Part shown: piece by piece, positions 1-11,372 of the stretch
Position numbering within the stretch: position 1 is the first letter of the stretch
How the letters are laid out: the number at the start of each line of letters is the position of its first letter
Source: Isoetes taiwanensis
Lineage: Eukaryota > Streptophyta > Lycopodiopsida > Isoetales > Isoetaceae
Length of the DNA: 64,000 bases
Reading direction: 5' to 3'
NCBI GenBank assembly: GCA_021234155.1
Contig: JAJEKV010000008.1
Coordinates: 9,262,445-9,326,444 of the forward strand
Position numbers and translations under genes: made by a program
Notes under the pieces: generated by a model
The model's input: the letters and a program-made list of their open reading frames with translations, nothing else
Database searches by the model: none
Told to the model about the DNA's origin: nothing

Positions 1-425
1 TCACGAGAAAAACCTTAGCAGTAATAAGCTTATTGATAAACTGTAAATTAGTAGATGTAAGTGTAATGATCAGGGGCACAATTGTCCACACATCTAGTAC
101 CTCCTGAATGTAAGATGCTAGTGTCCTTACAGAACCCTTATTCATTATCACATGTAGCAATTGATTAGGTCTAACCAACCTATTATATCATACCCATATA
201 AATGTAATTGTTGGGCAATTTTGAAGAGTTTGGCACTCTTTTCAATAACTCCCAGCTAGCAGCATTGTAACCCCTGTTTCTTCGCTCTTCCTGGGCCCCA
301 TCGACCTGTCTCAATTCTAAGATGGCAGTGTGATCCTCTGTGAATGGATGCAATCGTTCTCTACGGGTCTCTTTTTGTTGGTGGTGTATAATAAAGCAGT
401 GCACGACATAGGGTGCTTAATGGGT
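1..425 (-). repeat. Dispersed repeat, copy 1 (unclassified)
   Basis: This stretch is a diverged copy of the one at about 26030-26460, in the same orientation. Both contain the block CCTTAGCAGTAATA (13-26 and 26055-26068), then TACCTCCTGA and a further run of related sequence for roughly 350 bp. Read on the minus strand, both copies end in a shared QFI-K-ITAK string, so the repeat was probably once coding. I do not recognise the family. It lies next to LINE remnants at both places, so it could be an unrecognised part of a LINE, but that is inference. The copy may be cut off by the window start. Confidence 0.55.
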
Positions 426-577
426 GCTGGCGTACTTTCATCGTGACGTCCTGGCACCCGTCACTTTTTTTTTCCCCATCCCCACCATTTTTTCCCAACC
501 TCCAGAACGGTTGATCTTGGATCAATTTTGGAGGATCGACCGATTGTTTGTCCAAGTCAGCAATCCCTGGAATGTAG

Positions 578-2938
578 CTATTCGGGTGGTGCTTGGAATT
601 TACATTGGCGGGCAAATTTTCCAAAGCTCCGTTTGTTTGGGAGAATGCAGCTGCTGCTTTTCTTTGCAGATGTTTTCCAACGCATGCGAATTGGGAAGGC
701 GCATTCCTTTTGGCCATTTCTAAGAATGGAACAAGATTTGATCCTGAGATTTTACTGTCCAGTTTGCATAATCTTGAAGAGCAATCCCAACAATTTAAGC
801 AGCTATGTGGTCGGCTGGCTTCCAAAATTGCTGGGAGTACGCCATATACTCAGCCTCTTGCAAATGTTCCCGATGTTCCAGATCAATCTTTTGGCTATGA
901 ATGCATTCATGGTAATCAGTAGTTCAGTAATCAGCAGTTCATGGGTCATTGAATTTGCTTCTGTTATTTATTTGTTCTTAATTGGCAGAAGCTGAGAAAG
1001 ATATAAACTTTTCAATCTATGATGCTATAGGTGTTGAATCTGCAGAAGACATTCAAGACCAGCACATGCAGGACCAAGTTGAAGCAGGTTATTGCTTTCA
1101 TGTGCAAATTAATTTATTGCTTAATTTTCAGAAGTTTTATTAATTGCAGAATCTGGAAGACAGAAAGAAGAGGATTTCTTAGTCCATGAGGACGATACAA
1201 ACTTTTCAACATATGATGGTACAGTTTCTGATTCTGTAGAGGACATCCAAGACCAGCAAATGGATGACAAAATTGAAGCAGGTTATTGTACTAAAGTGAC
1301 TTCCTTTGTGGTGCTTAAGTTATGTCCATTGTGCTTAATTTTCATAAGTGTTGTTATTTGCAGAATCTGAAGCACAAGAAAATTTGTTAATCTATAGGAA
1401 AATCTGTGCACAAAAAAGAGGGCAGCAGAGTGCAAGAAAGAGAGCAAGGGATGCTGAATTGTTAGAAGATGACAAAGATCTGGAAGATATTTTGAGCAAG
1501 TGAAGAAAACAACAAATGTCGAAGTTGTTTGCAGAACATGCTAATCAGGTATGTCAAAAACTTTCAAAAAAAGAGAGGAAAGAAGTTCTTCAAGGTGCTG
1601 CTAAGTTGCTGCCAGAATTTGAAATGTTGACATTGAAAGAATTAGAGACAATGACTAAGATAGTCAACAACGTAAGGAATTCTCTTGCAAAGCATAAGTA
1701 TGCCAGGTCGACGGATGTGCTTACAGCAAGGACCTCAGCCATGGTATATGCTGTTGTCCCTGGCACTAATTGCTTGGGAACTTCAAAGTGCCTCAGCTTA
1801 AATAGAAGATATGTGACTACAGCAGTTCAGAGGAGGAAAACAGCAGAAATTGGTGATGGCCCATGGTCAATGTTCAAAAAGAAAACCAGATCTGATAAAC
1901 TAAGCATGAAACAACAAAAATTAGTAACTGACTTTTGGACTTTTCAGACACGAGTTTCACCATGCAAGAAACATGTTATTAAGATTAGGCTTGGCAAAGG
2001 AAACAAGATAATGCATGCTCTTCACTTTCTGGAGGAAACTGAGGTGTTTTTTTTTTTTGTTTAAAATTTATCATCTCATTTCTTCACAATGCTAATAACT
2101 TGTTGCTTTTAATGCAGTGCGCAAGATTTCGAAGAGAATATCCAAAATTTGAAGTATCTTTCTTAGCATTCCATGCACTAAGACCTCCATTCGTTTGAAA
2201 AGTAAAGGATAGAGAAACTTGCTGTTGTGTATACCACATGAGGCTTGACTATGTCAGACAAGCACTAAACAAAATTAGGCTGGACAAAAATATTCATGGT
2301 GCTGACTATAGTTGTACTTGTTATGTCTGTGGTGCTGGACCGAAATATGAAGCAAATGCAATGATCTACAAATCATCAAGTGATTTGTGGAGGTCAATAG
2401 TATGTCCTAAAGATGTTGCAGATGAGTGGTATGCTCATGATTGCATGTTGCTGAAATGCACTGCCTGTGGCCCGTCTAAGTTACCTATGTGTCCTAAAGA
2501 ACTGAGCAAGACTTCGGGGCATTTGGTAGAATGGAAAACCTTTGACAGGGTAGGTGAGGCACATTTATTTTCTTCATTTGTGGTTGTGTTAAACTTCTTT
2601 TATGGTTGTATTTCTTCTTTTCAGGTTTTTGAATCAGCAAAAGAGGTTGATGACAATGGTGAGACAAAATTGGTTCCAAAGCAATTGTGAAGCTTGTATA
2701 CAAGACCAGTTCAACAGCAGATGTGCTGTCTTATGCCAAAAAGATTGTGACTGAATTCATTCCTCAGAACTATGAGGCAAGATGGCAAGCAAAGCAATTC
2801 AGAGAATGTCTAGGCACTTTCCCAGAAAACATTGTGGTATCAGTCATAGATTTTGCTGAAAACTATACCTTCAAAATACAGCAAGAAATCCAAAGCTTAC
2901 ATTGGAGAAATGATCAGTGCACAATACTGTTCTCCTGA
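578..2938 (+). pseudogene. DDE-type transposase-like gene, truncated (element 1)
   Basis: This is a multi-exon remnant of the same protein family as the transposase at 29325-32371. Exons I can place are about 578-911, 989-1087, 1150-1281, 1364-2043, 2118-2549 and 2625-2938, each joined by GT-AG introns that keep the frame. It shares with the better copy the block CCCVYH, a cysteine cluster (SCTCYVC), a second CxxC/CP cluster, and the run VIDFAENYTFK. It is broken by in-frame TGA at 1501-1503 and 2196-2198 and by a frameshift near 2675. It stops after HWRNDQCTIL, exactly where the other copy continues into its catalytic half, so the DDE-like part is deleted. The break lies against the tail of the RING-like gene on the other strand. 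No start codon could be fixed for the first exon. Function as a transposase is inferred from the relative, not shown here. Confidence 0.7.
969..1369 (+). repeat. Tandem duplication of an exon plus intron
   Basis: Two successive exons of the element-1 transposase gene (989-1087 and 1150-1281) share the sequence GATAYAAACTTTTCAAYVTAT and a common ending, ATTCAAGACCAGCA-like followed by TTGAAGCAGGTTATTG. Both are followed by a short intron with the same 5' splice site (AG|GTTATTG), and each intron ends in a related acceptor (GCAG|AAKCTG). Each copy encodes an acidic segment ending in EDIQDQ-M-D--EA. The exons are all phase 1, so duplication leaves the frame intact. Confidence 0.75.
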
Positions 2939-3850
2939 TTCCTCGGAGACATCCAATTCAAGAGCACTACTCTGCTCAGTGACATGGCCAAGCTCAACAA
3001 GCAGTGCATGTGGCACTGATTCATTACACCCTGCAACCACACAGTGCATGCTAACCAAAACAGCACCAAAGCATACTAGATGCCATTTGTGATTGCACTT
3101 GAGCTTTACAAGCATGCTGTACTCTTTACTAAATTGCAGACCACAAAGGTCACATGTATCAGAAGTAGAAAAAAGAGGGAGGTTATAAATACCCATACTG
3201 ATCCGCATCTCCTGTAATTTTTTGTTGTTCTTCAAAACATTAACTTGACTGGCCTTGGAATGCCATGACTCAATGCTCACTTCATAACATTTTACATCAC
3301 GTTTAAGCTGTGAGATTTCTTCAATAAGCTTAGAATACCTTTCTTTACCCATGCTTTGAAGCGTGTCCTGCAGAAGCCCCCTCAGCAGGTCCTCTTCGCT
3401 CTTGAAAACTGCTACTTGCTTTTGATACTCGGCTTCATCTGCAAAATCCCTTTGCAAGTCACACCTAAACTTGTACTTCTCTTCTATGGCATCTGCTAAA
3501 TGGCTACAGTAAGTTTCAGAAAAAGATAGGCTTCCTTCCATCCTTAGAGCTTCCTCTTCGATCTTCACGAGTCTGCCCTCGGCCTCTGCCTTCATCTCTC
3601 GAAGTTTTCTCGTCCTGCTCATGAGGCTTTGGATGTTCCTGTCAAATGCATTCAAAGGGGTTTTCTTCGACTGTTTTTTCAGTGAATCTTTATAGGAGTC
3701 CGCTGCAAACGAAGCCCAATTCACAAGGTACTCTTTCTTGTTTGCTAAAGCTTTGCTTGGATGCTGCCAAGCAAAAGCCCTTGCAAACTGTGTTCGAACT
3801 TCATTGTTTACCAGTTTCTTCTGGTAGACTTTGTGGACAAGCTCTCCCAA
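2897..3850 (-). pseudogene. Coiled-coil protein with C-terminal RING-like zinc finger (element 1)
   Basis: This 317-codon open frame is rich in K, E, R and Q, with a long predicted coiled coil over about residues 80-215. A zinc-finger pattern follows at residues ~235-285: CDLCG, then KLKCNHKWHLVC, then a later C. This resembles a RING finger (C-x2-C ... C-x-H-x2-H-x2-C). It is related to the gene at 36040-37441: both have an FARAF block, then VNW-SF or INW-SF, then coiled coil, then finger. Compared with that gene it lacks about 50 N-terminal residues, because the frame runs straight into a LINE remnant at 3853. Its last few codons are read from the opposite strand of the truncated transposase, so the 3' end is also artificial. 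RING fingers usually mark E3 ubiquitin ligases. That role is inference here. Confidence 0.6.
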
Positions 3851-3852
3851 TT

Positions 3853-4310
3853 ACGACCTAAAAGCTGGTCTGTCGCGTACCTCTGTTTCCTCTGCCCATG
3901 CCATCAATTGCTGCTCAAGAATAGCGACGAACAGTTTTGCCAATAATGAGTTGGCCATGATTGTGCGATAGTTGGCAGGGCAGTGTGGAGATCACCCACT
4001 TTATACATTAGAACCACTATGCTTAAGGTCTATTGTCAGGGGAAGTCTTCCAGAGGGACCATATTGAGCAAACTGGTAAGAACGGGGACAATCTATGGTC
4101 CACATTTTAACAGTTTTGTCTGCATGCCAACTAAATCCACATTCTTGCCATTTGTAAGACTTTACAAGCCTTTAATGACATTTGGCTTTCTGACAACCTC
4201 ACTACAAATCTTGTTTGAATCGTAAAGCTGCATCAATTAATGCTTCCACTATTTTTGAAGATGCATAGGTTTCTACACTAATCTTCTGCAAAATGTCTTG
4301 GGGTGACGAT
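3853..4310 (-). mobile_element. LINE reverse-transcriptase remnant
   Basis: Minus-strand translation, shifting frames, gives the start of a LINE reverse transcriptase: a D-VGMQTKLLKCG block, then VPVLTSL-N, then MYKVGD, then LLAKLFVAILEQQL-AWAEE. The same blocks occur in the LINE at 8540-9955 (GDLNGMQAELLKW, LVLTSLFN). The copy carries several stops and frameshifts and ends abruptly at about 3853, mid-domain, where the RING-like gene begins. It is therefore an old fragment joined to element 1 by insertion, deletion or rearrangement. Confidence 0.6.
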
Positions 4311-4479
4311 CAAAAGAGTAGAACATTTCTCGTTGTTTTTCTGCCATATATTGTGGCTTTTTTCCGTTGAGGAAAGCTTTTTATTGTTTGATCGCCTGCA
4401 ACAACGGGTTTCAACATCCTGAGCTGAGCGAGAGGAATAATTCAAATGTTTGAAGGAATAAAATTCTATTTGAGTCAAT

Positions 4480-7400
4480 ATCTTGCAGCTACATCACCTG
4501 CAACTATATAAAGGTTGTGTCCTTCAACTAGAGGATCTTATGATGAAATCTTAGCTTCCAGAACTGCTAAAACTTTGGTTGACAGATATATGGACTAGGA
4601 AAAAAAAGATGGTTGGTTGGTTGGCTAATGTCACTATGTCTATATTGTGTGCAAAGAAACTGCAGATTAACCATATAGATTCAGAGGTATGCTTAATTTT
4701 CTACTTCAATTCGTGAGTGTTACGCACTTATAATGGTCAAGAAATTGAGAACACGTTGCATTAAATCTCATAAATATCATGCAATCGTATAACTGTTGAG
4801 TGAGAGTTTAAGCTACAATTTCTGCCGATGGTACTGGTGATGCGGGTGGGCTATTGGTCGTATGGGTTCAATTCTTTTTGCCCCATTTTATTATGATATA
4901 GGAGTCCTATATAATAGGTCTACAATATGCGCGAAAAGGTGCAATTATATTGAGGTCTCATCATTTCATGAGACAAAAAGGACAAAATATCAATCTATAG
5001 AAAGAAACTAATAAACGTGTGCCTAGCGTTGCTGCGCAAATTTGGTCGCACATAGGTTTGGGTTGCATTTTTATATGGGCACACATAAGTTTGGGTCGAT
5101 GTTCATGTGGGAGCTCAACCCTAGACAAACTTAATGTTAACCCTAAGATCAAAGTGGCAATGGAGGAGGGGCATCAATGGTTGAGCCGTTATGGGCATCG
5201 TGAGCCATTATGGTTCACAAAGGTGCTGATGTTGCTGAGGTAGATAATTGGGTGTTCATACCGTTTTTCCAACAAAAAAAAAAAAAAAAAAAACTAACAG
5301 CAATTGAATATGTTCCATGTGCACCATTGATTTGACATGTGCTTCTAGATGATAAAAGAAAAAAAAACATACAACATGAATCATGATGGCGTATTGCTTA
5401 TTCCAAGGCAAAGAAAATAAAGACGTAAATCTAGGACGGGTACCAACAGAGGAGCCTTTAATGCGGCCGTTTTACACACGGAGGACTGTACCTCCTCACT
5501 TACCCCACTCACGAGACCTCGTCGTAAAGCCCCTACGTCGTACTATAAGCCCTTGCCACCTCACGTCAATCATTCTCCACTACCCCCACTTTCTCTGACC
5601 ATTAGATTTTATTGGAGATCTCCATTTTATTTCTATCTCTATTTTCATTTTTGGCCCTTTTGTTTTTGTTTTTTTGCCAATTGTCCCTTTCCTTGTCTCA
5701 CCAGTCCTGACCAAATACACTTGTACATGGCTTAAGTCACCCTTGCTCAAGGTTTGCTTACATTAATTGTTTGGTCCACAAAATTCAATGCTTCCAACAT
5801 CTCCCCACTACATCACATCTCATCTTCACATCATGCTTGTATTTATCTCTTGTTCACTTTGAAAAAAAAAAGCAGATGGGCAATTTGGAAATGGCATCAT
5901 GATCCTTGTCATGATCTTTGTCAGAATTTGAGCCACATTCTATAGCCCAGATAAACAATGTGTCCATTTATGCATTGAGAGATTTACAGATTAAGGTGGC
6001 ACTTAATGATGCCAGTTGATATGGTTCATAGCGAGAGACATATGATACTTTTACCCTGATCTCAGGGATCCGAGAAGGATTTTCTTGGGATAATTGTTAT
6101 TTTTTCTATTGTAGAACCTAATAAATATTTGGCCAATGTGGTGTTAGCACTATGTATGGACTGGAGGACAAATATCATGTGCTTTTCTTAGGCACCATGG
6201 TTCTAACTCGTTATTATATTTGGGAAGTATCACAACCTAATACTTAGACAATAAATAAATTTAGGTTTTGAAGAAAACTTGGTATATACACTTGTTTGAT
6301 CATAAACTTTAAAGTTCACAAGCTTTGTTTGATGGCTAAGTTTACCATAACTCGGTATCTTAGAAAATTCCTTTAGGCATTGTTGGATCGCATACGTGTT
6401 GTGTTTAAGTTCCATTATATTCCAAGAGAATAACTTTAGATTGCCATCCTAGAATCTTTATGAAATGAAACATAAAATATTGAGCCAACAACTTAGAATG
6501 CAAGATATCCTATTTCAGCATGTTATATAGGCAAAATCAAAAGCAACAGGTTTAATTCAGAGCAAAAGCAAGGGCGTTAGAACTTTAGGCGTGTCTAGAT
6601 CTATATAGTTGGTAGACAAGAAATCACAACCGAACAACTGCATGCAAATGGATTATTGGGGTTGTCTACCTATATAGCCCATAGCTTTTGAACTCAGAGT
6701 ATCAAAACCTCTTGTGGGCATGATTCTGTGCCGGTTATCATGCTTCTTTAGCATATTGATAATCCATAAGCACTTTGCATATTCCCCAAGCACGATATCC
6801 AATTATTAACTTTGAAGTCTCTGGCAAGGGCTAGTGCTTGCAGTCACAGATTGTGACAAAAGATCATTCATTGACTAAATTGCCACCGCGTAGCAAGGTT
6901 CCGACAGGTGAGTCCTTTTTAACAGACGAATTGGCGCGAAGAACGCCATGATGTTAGTGCTTCAGACAAGGGAGATAGGCCACACACTTTTGATGTTACA
7001 TGAGGGGCAAGGTTGTGAACAACACAAAGGATATATTAAAAGGGGTGTTATTTTAGGCAATGTACCAAAACGATGGCAGACCTAAATATGTCAAAAAAAA
7101 TGTCGCCAAATGCATGCATGTGAGGTATATACCAAAAAGATGGTAGGACTAATGCGTCACCAAAAATGTCGTTCAAATGAAAATACTATACAATTGACCT
7201 TTGGGTGTGGGGTCTTTGTTTTGGAGGATTATGGTGAGGTGGCAGGGTCAAAACAGTAACCGAAGAACCAGGCCGGCCGGGTACCTCGAGTTTTGTCCTG
7301 GCCTGGCCTGGCCGCTGGGGGCGTCTGGCATGACCGGTGGGGACCAGTCAGCGAGGTCAGGGCTTAAGCTACTGACCTGTCAGGTCGGTTGAAGCTACGT

Positions 7401-8539
7401 GCACGCAAGCGCAAAACACTTTTCCAATAAAACTGACCCTGTTGCGACCTGACCTTACCTACTGCTTCCGTAACCGGCTTCACCTCCAGGTGGAAGTTAA
7501 ACAAATAATCATGCAACATGCCACGTGTCAACCAGAAATGAGTTTTCCAGGTCAACAGCCCGCACCCCAATGCCCCCAATGTTAACATTTTTCTTTTTTG
7601 TGGGACATTTTTTGTCGCCGTACTTGGTGTATTTATCTTCCCCCAATTGCTCCATTTTGTCTTGTGCTTGTGAACTCCCATGTTTTTTAGTGTGTTTTAT
7701 TTCCTTATGTCTCCTTCACCTCAACCACCTTTGTCTTCCTCTGCTTTTCTATGATTTGGTCCTTCCGCATTTTGTTCGAATTTTCTTTTGCTTTTACCCA
7801 TGAAAGATGTACATTCAATATATCTCTATCGTATCCAAATCCCCAATCCAATAATTGCTGAAGAAGTTAGAGCTCATCATCAAGATTTGTGCATCACAGG
7901 GAGTGGGGAGAGGTATAGAGTACGATTAACGTTAACGACCACTCACCCTTCTCTAATAAAAATTTCAACTACCTAGAATGAATTATGGAGGGTAAATGTT
8001 TGTTCATATTCATAGTTTTCAAGTACTGCAACATAAGTGAAAATGAAATATTATAAGAATGAAATATACTAAATCTCATTGTAGTTTTCTTGTTCGGTAT
8101 CAAAATGTCACACTCCACTCCATGCATTTTAACCATAACATGAATAGAGGGTTTGACGAATTGTTGTTGGCTGTAACATATTAGAGTAGGATATCATTGT
8201 TATAGAACTAATTCCTTGGATGCCTCGAATTTAATGTTTAATATGTTGTCACAATCTCTAAATTTTACCTTAATAACAAGATGCAAATCGGGATGCTTTA
8301 GAGCAATTTCTATTGAATTAAGATGTCAAAGCTTATTCTTATATTTGGGCGCATCAAATATAATGCATAATTAAAGGCCTGCACAGTTCACTGAATTATC
8401 TAGAAATAAACTCATAAGGTTTTTTCTTGTAGTGTGTCCTCGTGCTCCATGCAATGCCTTGTCACAAAATTATCATAACTTATATAATTGTTTTAGGATG
8501 AATTGTTTTAGAATATAATTGTTCTTATCATAAATTGTC
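4480..8539. other. Long stretch with no gene recognised
   Basis: I see no convincing coding region or transposon protein here. There is an A-run at about 5274-5292. A short imperfect duplication at about 5037-5105 repeats a motif GGTCGCACATAGGTTTGGG / GGGCACACATAAGTTTGGG. A GC-richer patch at about 7240-7560 contains a G-box-like CCACGTGTC at about 7521. The remainder is AT-rich sequence with scattered short frames. Old transposon sequence beyond recognition is the likeliest content. Confidence 0.4.
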
Positions 8540-9955
8540 ACGGTGTCAACTGGCATCGTGTGTTGCAATGGAAAGAATCTAAATTCACTACTAGGTATAG
8601 AAGAAAAATTGAAGAAAAAAGGGCAACTGGCATCAAGTCGGTTGAGATATCTGAATCCCTTTTCGAAGAGATAGCCAAAAAAAAATAAAAAATGGACGAC
8701 GCAACTGGCGCCAAGTGTTGCAAGGGAGAGGATCCAAATCGACTATTGAGGTACAGAGAGGATTTGTTGTTGCAGAGATGTTGTATCTGATTTTCGTGCA
8801 TATTTATGAGCTTTGATTTTGCAGTTCTTGCAAGCCACCATGTTTAGAATTTTGGCTGAGCAGAATCATCCATGAAGAGCTTTCATCAATGGTAAGAAGG
8901 CACATTACATTGTTAAATACCAATGGGAAATGTTTTACCTTCTTGAATGCCACCCCATGACATTTTGGAGAAAAGTATTTCACAAGCCTATGTAGCCTCT
9001 TGGCAATATTTCCATAGACCAATGGGTGCAGTACTTGATGCAGCTCTATGATCCTGATATGGTCTGGGATACTGTGCCAGAACAAGTCGATCCCTCAATG
9101 GCTATAACAGAGGCAAATGTCACTCACAGTTTGCAACGATTCTCGCATGGCAAGGTGGGTGATTTGAATGGCATGCAGGCAGAACTACTGAAGTGGGTTG
9201 TATCTCATATTTTTCTAGTTCTTACTAGTTTGTTCAATAGAGCTCTCTAGAAAGGCTTCTCCAGGAAATGGACCCGTCAGCAGAATAGTTCCAATATATA
9301 AAGTAGGGGATCAACATTTGTCCTATCAATTACTGCACCATTATAGTTGGTTTTTTGTGGGCAAAGCTGCTCGACGGAATTCTTGAGAAGCAATTGATAT
9401 CATGGGCAGAGGGAACATGAGTACATGCACTTGGACAAGTAGTTTTCACATCCAAGCATTCCTCAATTGATCACATTTTTACATTGTGCACCTTACTAGA
9501 ACACAACAGAAATAAACGACAAGATTTGCATTGCTGCTTCATGGATTTTGCAAAGTCATTTTACACTGTGTTTAGGGAGGAGTGTGGAAGAGATTATCTC
9601 TGCTGAGCACCGCAAAAATTGCAAAATGTAGTGTACAGATTGTATGAGACAGTCACAACTCGAATGCCTTCATCATGCCGCAATAGCATGGGAATGAGAG
9701 ATGGATGACCATTGTCTCCCACGTTATTTGTAATGTATATTGATCAGGTGGAGGAAAGGCTCGCCCGAAATGATGCAGAAGGGGATCAGTTTGCTAACTA
9801 CATGCATCATTAGGCAGCTGATTTATGCGGATGATGTGGACCTATTAGATCACCTTCCTGCAAGTATGCAATAACATCTGGACCACAAAGCACTTTCTAT
9901 CAGGACACTGGAATGCGAGTCAACTTGCCAAAGACCAAGGTTATAAAAAAATATG
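8540..9955 (+). mobile_element. Decayed LINE (linker and reverse transcriptase)
   Basis: Plus-strand translation in shifting frames gives LINE-type blocks: RYRRKIEEKRATG-KSVEI near 8590-8650, GDLNGMQAELLKW at 9151-9190, LVLTSLFNRAL, a DHIFTL block, FMDFAKSF near 9541, and GMRDG-PLSPTLFVMYIDQVEE near 9690-9750. A YADDVDLL block (catalytic YxDD) follows near 9826. Many stops and frameshifts show it is dead. It belongs to the same broad family as the remnant at 3853-4310 and the larger copy at 16632-20691. It runs directly into a (TTCTA)n array, which behaves as its 3' tail. Confidence 0.7.
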
Positions 9956-10031
9956 TTCTATTCTATTCTATTCTATTCTATTCTATTCTATTCTATTCTA
10001 TTCTATTCTATTCTATTCTATTCTATTCTAT
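9956..10031 (+). repeat. (TTCTA)n microsatellite, LINE tail
   Basis: About fifteen perfect head-to-tail copies of TTCTA lie immediately after the decayed LINE reverse transcriptase. Simple-repeat tails at the 3' end are known for several LINE clades, and the LINE at 16632-20691 also ends in a short AT-rich repeat, so I read this as the element's 3' tail. Confidence 0.85.
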
Positions 10032-10419
10032 ATTGTTTAAATGAATGGCCTTGGAATGTCAGAAAAATCATGAAGAAAGATGTGGTATAAGTCCAGAAGG
10101 CAGTGATTTCGATGGCATAACCAGAGGGACTTTTTGTAGCTATAATAGCAGTTTCAAGCCTCTCTGCAAGAATGACACTCTCCTTGTAATTGTGTTTGTC
10201 ATTGTCCTGTTTGCAAAACTCAGAACAACAGATCTAGATAGTTATCGAGATAAGCAATAATGTTCTCTTCTCCCATTTTTCTTTTTGGAAATTATGTTCA
10301 GGATTTCGTGATACTTGATAGCCTTTCAAATAATTTTTGCTTTGTGTGCTTTAGAGTTTGCCTGTGGTTTGCTATTTTTCATATGGATCTATGAACATCC
10401 CTCTTTTTCAACTAGATCC
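10032..10419. other. AT-rich spacer
   Basis: No gene, transposon protein or clear repeat is visible between the (TTCTA)n tail and the minisatellite. The 71-codon frame at 10045-10260 has no recognisable features. Confidence 0.4.
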
Positions 10420-11090
10420 TTTTGTGTTTGGCTCCCCACTCGACTCGGTGGTGTTTGGTTCGGTTAGTTGGCTGCCCACCCGACTTGGTGGCTCTGTCGT
10501 TTAGTTTTGCTACCCAACCGACTTGGTGGTGTTTGGCTCCCCACCCGACTTGGTGGTGGTTGTCTGCCCACCCGACTCGGTGGTATTTGGTTCGGTTAGT
10601 TGGCTGCCCACCCGACTTGGTGGCTCTGTCGGTTAGTTTGGCTACCCAACCGACTTGGTGGTGTTGGGCTCCCCACCACGACTCCTCCGTGGTTGGCTGC
10701 CCACACGACTTGGTGGTGGTTGGCTACCCATCCGACTTGGTCGGGTCTTTGGCCCGCCGTTGTTGCCTTCCCACCCGACTTGGTTGTGTTTGGCTCCCCA
10801 CTCGACTCGGTGGTGTTTGGTTCGGTTAGTTGGCTGCCCACCCGACTTGGTAGCTCCGTCGTTTAGTTTGGCTACCCAACCGACTTGGTGGTGTTTGGCT
10901 CCCCACACGACTTGGTGGTGGTTGGCTGCCCACCCGACTTGGTCGGGTCTTTGGCCCGCCGTTGTTGGCTTCCCACCCGACTTGGTTGTGTTTGGCTCCC
11001 CACTCGACTCGGTGGTGTTTGGTTCGGTTAGTTGGCTGCCCACCCGACTTGGTGGCTCTGTCGTTTAGTTTGGCTACCTCCTCTACCGAT
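10420..11090. repeat. Minisatellite built on CCCACCCGACTTGGTGG
   Basis: A tandem array of variants of CCCACCCGACTTGGTGG, spaced by TTTGGCT, GTTGGCTGC or GGTTCGGTTAGTTGGCTGC. Longer blocks recur: the string beginning GGCTCCCCACTCGACTCGG occurs near 10430, 10793 and 10997, and GGTCGGGTCTTTGGCCCGCC occurs near 10740 and 10943. This shows a higher-order period of about 200 bp in the second half. The array gives open frames in several phases on both strands, which is a by-product of the repeat. Confidence 0.85.
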
Positions 11091-11372
11091 GTAAATCAGC
11101 AGCATAGAGTCCCTTCAAGTCGGCAACATGGAAGTTTGAGGCTTCTTTATTTGGTGATAAAATCGTGCTTTAACTTGACTTGATTCTGGCCATGAGTTTT
11201 ATTCTGGTCATGAGAATCGTTAAGAACTATCTCCAGCCTTTTGGCTCTAGTATCATTCTTCTGCATCTAAATACGTATTCTTAGGGGTTGGGGGTATTTT
11301 TTAACACTAATCTAGTGCAAATGTTATACAAAGAGAGTTCAAATGTGGATCCCATCGAAGATCTGTGGAGAT
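11091..11372. other. Spacer after the Gypsy extra reading frame
   Basis: On the minus strand this is the 3' untranslated side of the Gypsy accessory frame. A 3' LTR would be expected here or beyond, but I could not match it to any sequence near the 5' side at 25.1-25.9 kb. No gene is seen. Confidence 0.35.

Noticed and set aside
10422-11183. Several overlapping frames of 70-140 codons on both strands
   Set aside because: All are translations of the CCCACCCGACTTGGTGG minisatellite and repeat the same strings.
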